Assembly (NCBI GenBank): GCA_018302915.1
Contig: JAGVZB010000014.1
Span: 1 to 10,928 of the forward strand
Reading direction: 5' to 3'
Length of the DNA stretch: 10,928 nucleotides
Source: Candidatus Woesearchaeota archaeon
Lineage (GTDB): Archaea; Nanobdellota; Nanobdellia; SCGC-AAA011-G17; GW2011-AR20
Positions 1-4,647 of this stretch are shown here, piece after piece. The notes beneath the pieces are model-generated. The model saw only the letters and a program-made list of their open reading frames with translations. It was not told the DNA's origin and made no database searches. A program made the translations under genes and the position numbers. The stretch's first letter is position 1. Every line of letters starts with the position of its first letter.

Positions 1-828
1 CTCCCATTTTTCCCTGGCTAAATTGTACTGCTCTTTTGCCTGCTCAATATGTGTCTTGTATTCTTCTATCAAAGAATTAAGCTCTTCTAAATTAACTTCA
101 GCTGCTTTTTCTTCAGCCCTGTTACCCAATATTTCCGCCTTTGCTATCAATGTCCTCAATCTTGCGCCAAAATTCCTCAATACCACCTTGTGATAATGAA
201 CTTTTACTTTATGCCAGGATTCCCTTATTGTCTTAGTGGCTTCTTTTATATCCTCGCTTGATGTTTCCTCGTTTATGTTTTCCAAAGTTAACTTTGCTTC
301 ATTCACTTCTGCAATCTGCTCATCCAACTTAATAATCAATTCTGAAACTTCATCTTCGGTCAGGTCTGTCGATGCCTGAATCTTTGCTTTTAATTCCCCC
401 AATTTGTTCAATATCAAGTCAGCGGCATTAATCAACTGCTCTTTTGCTTTTAATTTTGTTTCCTTTACTTTTAATTTGCATGTTTCAGCCTCTGATAGTT
501 TACATTTTTCATACTGATTCTTTAATCTGGACACTTCCTGTTTTTTAACCTGATAGGACTCCTTTACATTCTTGTATTCCTGCCTTGCCTTCACCAATTC
601 CAATCTTGCATCTTTCACTTCCTGCGTTGCTTTCCTCCTTAAATTATACTGCTCAATCATTTTTCTCTTTGATTCATCTGAAATCTGGGTTCTTTCAGTG
701 TTTTCAGTCCTTTCTCTTTCCTGGTCTGAACCTGAAGAATCATCAGAAGCTTCATTATCATCCTCTGCCATTGATATTGTCGAGAAAACAAACAAGAACA
801 TAACAAGTAAAACAAATAATTTTTTCAT
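1..828 (-). CDS. Exported coiled-coil protein, C-terminus beyond window
   Basis: The minus-strand frame is open from an ATG at 826-828 to the window edge, giving 276 residues with no stop, so the gene is partial. The N-terminus is a clear signal peptide: MKK, then a hydrophobic stretch of about 15 residues (LFVLLVMFLFVF), ending near SMA-ED at residues 20-22. An acidic Ser/Asp/Glu-rich linker follows to about residue 45. The rest is almost entirely charged heptad-like helix rich in Lys, Glu, Gln and Ala, typical of a long coiled coil. Cys appears only as a close pair (CKLSEAETC, about residues 103-111). The protein is probably secreted or anchored outside the membrane. The family is not recognised; it could be a surface or cell-envelope structural protein. 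A Shine-Dalgarno-like GAGGTGA at 834-840 fixes the start. Confidence 0.85.
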   Translation of the reverse strand, partial: MKKLFVLLVMFLFVFSTISMAEDDNEASDDSSGSDQERERTENTERTQISDESKRKMIEQYNLRRKATQEVKDARLELVKARQEYKNVKESYQVKKQEVSRLKNQYEKCKLSEAETCKLKVKETKLKAKEQLINAADLILNKLGELKAKIQASTDLTEDEVSELIIKLDEQIAEVNEAKLTLENINEETSSEDIKEATKTIRESWHKVKVHYHKVVLRNFGARLRTLIAKAEILGNRAEEKAAEVNLEELNSLIEEYKTHIEQAKEQYNLAREKWE

Positions 829-833
829 GCTAT

Positions 834-870
834 TCACCTCATTATTCAAATAACTGAATTATATATAAAA
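834..870 (-). promoter_or_regulatory. TATA box and Shine-Dalgarno of the exported coiled-coil gene
   Basis: On the minus strand a TTTTATATAT element (861-870) is followed about 25 nt later by GAGGTGA (834-840), six nt before the ATG at 828. Unlike most genes here, this one probably has a short leader with a good ribosome binding site. Confidence 0.5.
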
Positions 871-1314
871 TTATCCCAAAGCCCTGAAATAATCCTTAAC
901 CCTTTCAGTTATTGACCTGATGTAAAATTTTTCTATCTTTTCCTCAAAAATATTAATCAAGGAATCATTCTCGGAAATCCTGTATTTATTATTTATGTTC
1001 TCTATCAGGAACAAATCCTTCAATCTCTTGATCTGCCTTCTTATATTGGAAGAAGCAATTCCTTTAAGCTCTAAATTATATGATTTTCTTATGTTAATCA
1101 CGCTTGCCTCTATCTTCCTTGAATCAATCTCTTCCTTGGATGTTATCAAAGCCATCAAAACATCCACAATAACATCCCTTGAGTCGCCAGGCTGAAGCAA
1201 TCCAACTGACAGGCATAATTTCTTGACTAATTCCCTCTTGTCCAGATCATAAGGCTTTTCATATTTTCTAAGTGTTATCTCTGCCAAGGGTATGTCCTTA
1301 GAAACCTTGCTCAT
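871..1314 (-). CDS. Winged-helix-like hypothetical protein, 147 aa
   Basis: The product is a mixed charged protein of 147 residues with no signal peptide or membrane segment. The middle (about residues 40-75) looks helical and ends in the segment IRKSYNLEL. Residues about 85-115 have the pattern of a winged-helix recognition helix followed by a beta wing (NIRRQIKRLKDLFLIE, then NNKYRIS). The C-terminal 30 residues are a charged helix. A DNA- or RNA-binding role is plausible from this pattern only; the family is not recognised. Its ATG overlaps the stop of the upstream 32-aa ORF in an ATGA, so it should be translated by coupling from that ORF. It stops just before the promoter of the exported coiled-coil gene. 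Confidence 0.8.
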   Translation of the reverse strand: MSKVSKDIPLAEITLRKYEKPYDLDKRELVKKLCLSVGLLQPGDSRDVIVDVLMALITSKEEIDSRKIEASVINIRKSYNLELKGIASSNIRRQIKRLKDLFLIENINNKYRISENDSLINIFEEKIEKFYIRSITERVKDYFRALG

Positions 1315-1409
1315 CTTGTCCTTTCCTTGCCGCCCCTCTTGTAAACCCTAAAAAGCCTCTTAGCCTTCTTGTCCCTCTTTGTTTTTCTCCTGAATTCATC
1401 TGATGACAT
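1311..1409 (-). CDS. Small basic protein, 32 aa, coupled to the winged-helix gene
   Basis: A 32-codon frame begins at the ATG at 1407-1409 and ends in a TGA that shares the ATGA at 1311-1314 with the next gene. The product is extremely basic: about half its residues are Lys or Arg (for example FRRKTKRDKKAKR), with only a short acidic start (MSSDEF). It resembles the composition of tails that bind RNA or ribosomes, but no family is recognised. Support for it being real is its own TATA-like box 25 nt upstream of the start, the precise four-base overlap with the next gene, and the absence of any other explanation for this gap. It could alternatively be a leader peptide controlling the downstream gene. 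Confidence 0.6.
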   Translation of the reverse strand: MSSDEFRRKTKRDKKAKRLFRVYKRGGKERTR

Positions 1410-1428
1410 GATAAACTAATTTTTTGAA

Positions 1429-1439
1429 AATTTATAAGG
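1429..1439 (-). promoter_or_regulatory. TATA-like box for the 32-aa/147-aa pair
   Basis: CTTATAAATTT on the minus strand is centred about 25 nt upstream of the ATG at 1409, consistent with a leaderless transcript for the two-gene unit. Confidence 0.5.
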
Positions 1440-1443
1440 TTTT

Positions 1444-1770
1444 TTAATTTGAAGAGACTTCAATCCCTTTCTTCAAAAAGAAGTCATTTATTATTGTAAT
1501 TATATTATCTTGATTATCCTGAACTCTTTTTTCCAGATAAAGCTTGCCATTACTTATTATCTCAAATATATCAGTTTCTCCCCTCTTGGCAATTACCTTA
1601 TCTATTGTGTACTTATTATTATCATACTGATTGATAAATGACTTATACTCAAAATTTATTTCTTTAACTGTTGGTTCTAAAGTTCTATGCGCTGAAATAT
1701 AATATGCCATATTATAATCTCTTAGTTTGTTTATTAATAATTTTATTATTTTAATATCAAAACCTGCCAT
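1444..1770 (-). CDS. Hypothetical protein, 108 aa
   Basis: The frame could start at 1788, but the ATG at 1768-1770 is preferred because a TATA-like box lies 25 nt upstream of it and would place transcription start at about that codon. The product begins MAGFDIKIIKLLINKL and has about 108 residues. It is rich in Ile, Asn and Lys, has no signal peptide, and alternates strand-like and helical segments (VKEINFEYKSFI, IFEIISNGKLYLE, a helix near the C-terminus). No motif or family is recognised. It is divergent from the CARF-like gene and shares its promoter region, so the two may be co-expressed. Confidence 0.7.
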   Translation of the reverse strand: MAGFDIKIIKLLINKLRDYNMAYYISAHRTLEPTVKEINFEYKSFINQYDNNKYTIDKVIAKRGETDIFEIISNGKLYLEKRVQDNQDNIITIINDFFLKKGIEVSSN

Positions 1771-1787
1771 ACTATTGATAATACACA

Positions 1788-1801
1788 AAAATATATAAAT
1801 G
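1788..1801. promoter_or_regulatory. Shared TATA-like element of a divergent promoter
   Basis: One AT stretch (AAAATATATAAAT) lies between two divergent starts. It is about 25 nt from the minus-strand ATG at 1770 and about 27 nt from the plus-strand ATG at 1822. It can be read as a TATA box in both directions, and both transcripts would be leaderless. Confidence 0.5.
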
Positions 1802-1821
1802 CTTAATTTTTGAAAATTATA

Positions 1822-2178
1822 ATGGCAACATTAATATCATGCCTATCAACAGGGAAAGGGACATGGGGGCATGTCAACAGGCTGATTGAAGACGGAAAAT
1901 ATGACCATATCTTTCTTATAACAAATGATTATGGGAAGGAAAACTTCAACAAGGGTAAAAACACTGAATTAATTGCATTGAACCTTGACCAGGGGCTCAA
2001 GGAACTTAGGGATGACATAATAAAAAACCTGAAAGGGAAAATCAAGGAAACTGAAGTTGATACCAATTTCATTTCAGGAACAGGAAGAGAGCACATGGCA
2101 CTGATGGCTGCATTGCTCAAACTGGGCATAGGGATAAGGCTGAAGGCCCTTACAAAAGAAGGTATTGAAGAAATATAG
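1822..2178 (+). CDS. CARF-like Rossmann-fold protein, 118 aa
   Basis: The product begins MATLISCLSTGKGTWGHV. A short first strand is followed by a Gly/Thr loop (residues 9-14) and a helix, then a second strand (HIFLITNDYGKE, residues 29-40). Near the C-terminus the motif ISGTGREHMALMAAL (residues 84-98) is followed by a hydrophobic strand. This layout resembles CARF domains, which bind cyclic oligonucleotides, where a strand runs into a G-T-G/G-T-K turn and a helix with Met/Ala. No effector domain (HEPN, nuclease or HTH) is fused, and no CRISPR or cas gene is in the window. The assignment is by pattern only; another nucleotide-binding Rossmann domain is possible. A TTG at 1810 would add four residues, but TATA spacing favours the ATG at 1822. 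The stop is 34 nt before orc1. Confidence 0.8.
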   Translation: MATLISCLSTGKGTWGHVNRLIEDGKYDHIFLITNDYGKENFNKGKNTELIALNLDQGLKELRDDIIKNLKGKIKETEVDTNFISGTGREHMALMAALLKLGIGIRLKALTKEGIEEI

Positions 2179-2181
2179 AAA

Positions 2182-2193
2182 TTCTTATATTAT
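2182..2193 (+). promoter_or_regulatory. TATA-like box for orc1/cdc6
   Basis: TTCTTATATTAT is centred about 25 nt upstream of the orc1 ATG at 2213, predicting a leaderless message separate from the CARF-like gene. Confidence 0.45.
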
Positions 2194-2212
2194 TTCATAA
2201 CAGCATTATTTC

Positions 2213-3262
2213 ATGGCTTTTTTTGAAGATGAAGGAAACAGGAGGATATTCCTAAATCCTGTAGCTCTTGATTATTCATTCATCCCAAAATTAATCCCAT
2301 ACAGGGAAAACCAGCAGCATCACATAGCAACATGCATAAAGCCACTGCTTCAAAACAGGAACGGAAAAAACCTGTTCATCCACGGAAAGCCGGGAATAGG
2401 AAAAACCGTGGCAACAATGCATGTTCTTAATGAAATGGAGGAAAAAACAGACATCGCTCCCATTTACATAAACTGCTGGAAAAAAAACACAGCCCATAAG
2501 ATTATACTTGAAATCTGCGAGAGAGTAGGATACAAATTCACCCTGAACAAGTCAACAGATGAACTGACTGAAATAATAACAGGGATATTAAACAAGGGAA
2601 GCTGTGTTATCTGCCTTGATGAATGCGACAAGATGGAATACAATGACATAATTTATGACCTGCTGGAAAACATCTACAAGAAAACAATCATACTCATCAC
2701 AAACAACAAGTCATGGCTTGATAAACTAGACATGAGGATAAAATCAAGGTTAAACTGCGATTTGATTGAATTCAAGCCTTACAATTATGAAGAAACACTC
2801 GGGATCCTGAAACAAAGGATTGAGTATGCATTTCATCCAAACACACTCAACAAGGAGGCACTGGAAAAAATATCAAAGAAATCATTTGAGCTGCAGGATG
2901 TAAGAACAGGAATTTACCTGCTCAAAGAATCCGGAGACATTGCAGAATTTAAGAACAAAAATAAAATTGAAGTTGAAGATGTGGATGAATCAATAAAAAA
3001 ACTTGATAATTTCAAGATAAAAGATTCAGAAGACATTGATGAAATCCTTAATGACATTCTGGAGCTGATAAAGCTGAATGACGGAAAATCAAGCAGGGAA
3101 TTATTTGATATTTACGGAAAAGATTCGTATAAGACATTCAAAAGAAAACTTAATGAACTGGAAAAAAACAAACTTATTTCCACGAAAGAAGTTAATTCTG
3201 GCCTTCATGGAAAGAAAACAATCGTCAATTACGGAAGCCTGAAGAAATTAAGTGAATACTAG
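2213..3262 (+). CDS. cdc6: Orc1/Cdc6-type replication initiator AAA+ ATPase
   Basis: The 349-residue product has the Orc1/Cdc6 layout. An N-terminal segment with YRENQ (residues 30-34) precedes the Walker A motif GKPGIGKT (58-65). Walker B is CVICLDECDK (131-140) with D136-E137. Sensor 1 is LITNN (161-165), an arginine-finger-region motif follows (RIKSRL, 175-180), and a sensor-2-like DVRTGIYLL lies at 229-237. The last 75 or so residues form a winged-helix DNA-binding domain (about 275-345). Archaeal Orc1/Cdc6 binds origin repeats and loads the MCM helicase. The length is slightly short for the family (about 370-420), with reduced linkers as in small archaeal genomes. An archaeal initiator gene is often next to its origin; a GC-rich inverted repeat follows its stop here. 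The family is secure; the specific paralogue is not determined. Confidence 0.95.
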   Translation: MAFFEDEGNRRIFLNPVALDYSFIPKLIPYRENQQHHIATCIKPLLQNRNGKNLFIHGKPGIGKTVATMHVLNEMEEKTDIAPIYINCWKKNTAHKIILEICERVGYKFTLNKSTDELTEIITGILNKGSCVICLDECDKMEYNDIIYDLLENIYKKTIILITNNKSWLDKLDMRIKSRLNCDLIEFKPYNYEETLGILKQRIEYAFHPNTLNKEALEKISKKSFELQDVRTGIYLLKESGDIAEFKNKNKIEVEDVDESIKKLDNFKIKDSEDIDEILNDILELIKLNDGKSSRELFDIYGKDSYKTFKRKLNELEKNKLISTKEVNSGLHGKKTIVNYGSLKKLSEY

Positions 3263-3282
3263 AATATATATTTTAAACACAA

Positions 3283-3305
3283 CGGACGCACCGGACAACC
3301 GTCCG
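3283..3305. repeat. GC-rich inverted repeat downstream of orc1
   Basis: CGGACG (3283-3288) and CGTCCG (3300-3305) are perfect inverted arms around an 11-nt spacer, which itself holds another CGGAC (3292-3296). The 30 or so bases here are strongly GC-rich, while both flanks are almost pure A/T. The element lies 20 nt after the orc1 stop and just upstream of the TATA box of the mini-gene cluster. It could be an operator or an initiator-binding element; it does not visibly match the known archaeal ORB consensus. Confidence 0.7.
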
Positions 3306-3308
3306 CGC

Positions 3309-3321
3309 CAAATATATAAAC
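3309..3321 (+). promoter_or_regulatory. TATA-like box of the mini-gene cluster
   Basis: AAATATATAAAC follows the GC-rich inverted repeat directly and is centred about 26 nt upstream of the ATG at 3342, matching the spacing of the other leaderless genes in this window. Confidence 0.55.
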
Positions 3322-3341
3322 AAAGCTTCTATTAATGTGTT

Positions 3342-3476
3342 ATGGAGGTGAAAAATATTTTATTCAAAAAAAGAACATATCTCGACTGGGAGCAATACAA
3401 CAAAATTGCTGACAACATCGAACACTGGTGCTTCATCTCAGATCAGTCCAAGGAAAACTGGGGGAATTCAAGATGA
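3342..3476 (+). CDS. Mini-gene 1 of the post-orc1 cluster, 44 aa
   Basis: The frame starts at the ATG at 3342 and encodes 44 residues beginning MEVKNILFKKRTYLDWEQY. It has an N-terminal basic patch and, unusually for this size, three Trp (DWEQY, EHWCF, ENWGN). No signal peptide is present, and the single Cys is not part of a zinc motif. The TATA box 26 nt upstream and a four-base ATGA overlap with the next ORF argue that it is translated. No homologous family is recognised. The whole 80-nt space before it has no other gene. It may be a small interaction partner or regulator; function is unknown. Confidence 0.6.
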   Translation: MEVKNILFKKRTYLDWEQYNKIADNIEHWCFISDQSKENWGNSR

Positions 3477-3589
3477 ACACAAAAGAAATTGATCACATAT
3501 TCGGCAAGCAGCTCAGGCAGCTAAGCATCAATGACTTTGAAAAAAGAGTTTTTAATTTGAATAAATATATTGAAAATGGTATACGATAA
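3473..3589 (+). CDS. Mini-gene 2 of the post-orc1 cluster, 38 aa
   Basis: The start ATG overlaps the stop of mini-gene 1 in ATGA (3473-3476), the common sign of translational coupling. The 38-residue product (beginning MNTKEIDHIFGKQLRQL) is predicted to be mainly helical, with the hydrophobic/charged alternation of a small helix-turn-helix or helical hairpin (IDHIFGKQLRQL, then FEKRVFNLNKYI). It is near neutral to basic. No family is recognised. It runs past the start of mini-gene 3, overlapping it by 14 nt. Confidence 0.55.
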   Translation: MNTKEIDHIFGKQLRQLSINDFEKRVFNLNKYIENGIR

Positions 3590-3680
3590 AAAAGTCTTGA
3601 ATTATCTGCATGAAAATGACAGCATCAACTCATGGGAAGAGGGCTTTATGCAAGGTTACCTGGATGATGAAGAAAATTAA
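3576..3680 (+). CDS. Mini-gene 3 of the post-orc1 cluster, 34 aa, acidic
   Basis: The ATG at 3576 lies inside the end of mini-gene 2 in another frame (14-nt overlap). The product is 34 residues, beginning MVYDKKVLNYLHEN. It is acidic, ending in YLDDEEN, with the compact aromatic/Gly segment SWEEGFMQGYL (residues 19-29). Acidic character contrasts with the basic N-terminus of mini-gene 1, so a complex between products of the cluster is possible but only inferred. It ends 13 nt before a perfect hairpin that probably terminates the transcript. No known family is recognised. Confidence 0.6.
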   Translation: MVYDKKVLNYLHENDSINSWEEGFMQGYLDDEEN

Positions 3681-3693
3681 CTTTTAAAATAAG

Positions 3694-3737
3694 TAAGAGA
3701 AGGTTATCTCTTCCTTCTCTTAGTTGTTCTTTTTTTT
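3694..3737 (+). terminator. Perfect 10-bp hairpin plus T-runs
   Basis: TAAGAGAAGG (3694-3703) pairs exactly with CCTTCTCTTA (3713-3722) around a 9-nt loop. A T-run follows at 3730-3737 and a second at 3744-3752. It closes the mini-gene cluster and sits where minus-strand transcription would also arrive. T-runs alone terminate archaeal polymerase; a strong stem in addition is unusual. Confidence 0.6.
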
Positions 3738-3761
3738 AGTTGCTTTTTTTTTCTTTTTCAT
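3720..3761 (-). CDS. Possible Lys-rich peptide, 13 aa
   Basis: A 13-codon frame (MKKKKKATKKKNN) starts at the ATG at 3759-3761, six nt after a strong GGTGA-type ribosome binding site (GAGGTGAT at 3766-3773), and directly follows the stop of the 29-aa ORF. Nine of its residues are Lys or Arg-like. The peptide stop falls in the hairpin arm. Translation is only suggested by the binding site. It could be a leader or decoy, or the site may serve nothing. Confidence 0.25.
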   Translation of the reverse strand: MKKKKKATKKKNN

Positions 3762-3851
3762 TCATATCACCTCTTTTTCCCATGAAGAATACATAGGAAA
3801 ATTATTTACACTTAGTTTAGAAATAAATCCTCTTTTTACTTTCATAATCAT
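3762..3851 (-). CDS. Possible small protein, 29 aa
   Basis: This frame starts at the ATG at 3849-3851 and encodes 29 residues beginning MIMKVKRGFISKLSVNNF and ending SSWEKEVI. A TATA-like box lies 27 nt upstream, as for the leaderless genes around it. An alternative start is Met3 at 3845. No homology is recognised. It converges on the mini-gene cluster and ends just before a GAGGTGAT-driven 13-codon frame. Its presence fills most of an otherwise empty gap between TatD and the hairpin, but its short length means it may be chance or part of a non-coding RNA. Confidence 0.35.
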   Translation of the reverse strand: MIMKVKRGFISKLSVNNFPMYSSWEKEVI

Positions 3852-3868
3852 AATTAATTTTATGATTA
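3845..3868. repeat. AT-rich palindrome between TATA box and start codon
   Basis: TAATCATAA (3845-3853) and TTATGATTA (3860-3868) are perfect 9-bp inverted arms with a 6-nt spacer. They cover the predicted transcription start of the 29-aa ORF, where a repressor dimer could bind, or they may form a stem at the end of the TatD operon. Confidence 0.45.
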
Positions 3869-3871
3869 AAT

Positions 3872-3885
3872 CATTTATATATCTT
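3872..3885 (-). promoter_or_regulatory. TATA-like box for the 29-aa ORF
   Basis: GATATATAAATG on the minus strand, just after the TatD stop codon, is centred about 27 nt upstream of the ATG at 3851. Confidence 0.4.
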
Positions 3886-3893
3886 TCCATTAA

Positions 3894-4646
3894 TTAATTT
3901 TTCAGAAAAATTTTTTGAAAATTCATGTAAATTAATTTTTTTACCTCTTCTTTGTCCAATTTTTTTATTTCGGAAATTTTTTCTATTGTCTCGACGACAA
4001 ATGAAGGCTCGTTTCTCCTGTCCCTGTAAGGGCTCAGGTATGGTGAATCAGTCTCTGTCAATAATTGCGACATTGAAGTCTGCTCAACAATTTTCTGAAA
4101 ATGCAAAAGCCTGACAATATTTGTTGGTATTGAAAAATTCCATCCATTATCCTGAATTCTTTTCACCAACTTGAAATTCCCGCCGAAGCAATGCATATCA
4201 ACATGCCTTATCTTAAAAGTTTCAATGATATCAATGCATTCCTTCTCCGCCTTCCTTGAATGAATCACGACTGGTTTTTTTAATTTCTCAGCCAGGGACA
4301 GAACTTCCCTGAATATTTCAATCTGCCTTTCAATCCTGTGATCTTCCACACTTTTATCCAGGCCAATCTCACCGACGGCAATTATATCATCCTTATTCTT
4401 ACTTATAAAATTGATTTCTTCATCAAGCTGCCTCTCATTCAGATTAATTGCATACAATGGGTACAAACCCAAGGAAGATTTCACTATCTTATACTTCCTG
4501 GAAAGCTCAAGGGATTTTCTGGCATCATTGATATTCGTCGCTGAATCAACAACAGTCATTCCTAATTTTTCCGCTCTATTCACAACTTCATCCCTATCCT
4601 TATCAAAATCTTCAAAATTAAGATGGCAGTGCACGTCAACTAGCAT
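3894..4646 (-). CDS. TatD-family metal-dependent nuclease/hydrolase
   Basis: The 250-residue product is a complete TatD-type TIM-barrel hydrolase, of usual family length. Metal ligands are in the expected order: HCH (H6, H8) in the first strand, E93 in VGEIGLD, H129 in PVVIHSR, H152 in DMHCFGG and D200 in TETDSPYLSP. TatD enzymes are Mg-dependent DNases or phosphodiester hydrolases linked to DNA repair or RNA/DNA turnover; the exact substrate here is unknown. The region after the last ligand (YRDRRNEPSFVVET) also matches the family. It is the last gene of the eIF5A operon and begins one nt after the metalloprotease stop, so it is probably translated by re-initiation. No ribosome binding site decides the start; the ATG is the natural N-terminus for the first barrel strand. 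Confidence 0.95.
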   Translation of the reverse strand: MLVDVHCHLNFEDFDKDRDEVVNRAEKLGMTVVDSATNINDARKSLELSRKYKIVKSSLGLYPLYAINLNERQLDEEINFISKNKDDIIAVGEIGLDKSVEDHRIERQIEIFREVLSLAEKLKKPVVIHSRKAEKECIDIIETFKIRHVDMHCFGGNFKLVKRIQDNGWNFSIPTNIVRLLHFQKIVEQTSMSQLLTETDSPYLSPYRDRRNEPSFVVETIEKISEIKKLDKEEVKKLIYMNFQKIFLKN

Positions 4647-4647
4647 T

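Noticed and set aside
572..853. Plus-strand 93-codon open frame
   Set aside because: It lies antisense to the signal-peptide end of the exported coiled-coil gene, which has a ribosome binding site and coherent protein sequence; the plus frame has low-complexity Ser/Leu composition.
1771..1788. Upstream ATG at 1788 for the 108-aa protein
   Set aside because: It falls within the TATA-like element, so the codon would not be in the transcript.
1810..1821. TTG start giving four more residues for the CARF-like protein
   Set aside because: The TATA-like box would place transcription start at about the ATG at 1822, leaving the TTG outside or at the edge of the message.
3283..3305. Interpretation of the inverted repeat as a CRISPR repeat or attachment site
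   Set aside because: There is a single copy, no spacer array, no integrase gene and no duplicated tRNA end in the window.
1822..3680. Reading this region as a defence or CRISPR island because of the CARF-like gene
   Set aside because: No cas genes, repeats, nucleases, toxin motifs or mobile-element signs are visible; the neighbours are replication and unknown small genes.
3739..3765. Nine-codon frame starting at the ATG at 3763-3765
   Set aside because: The ribosome binding site is only two nt away, too close; the frame one start further on has better spacing.
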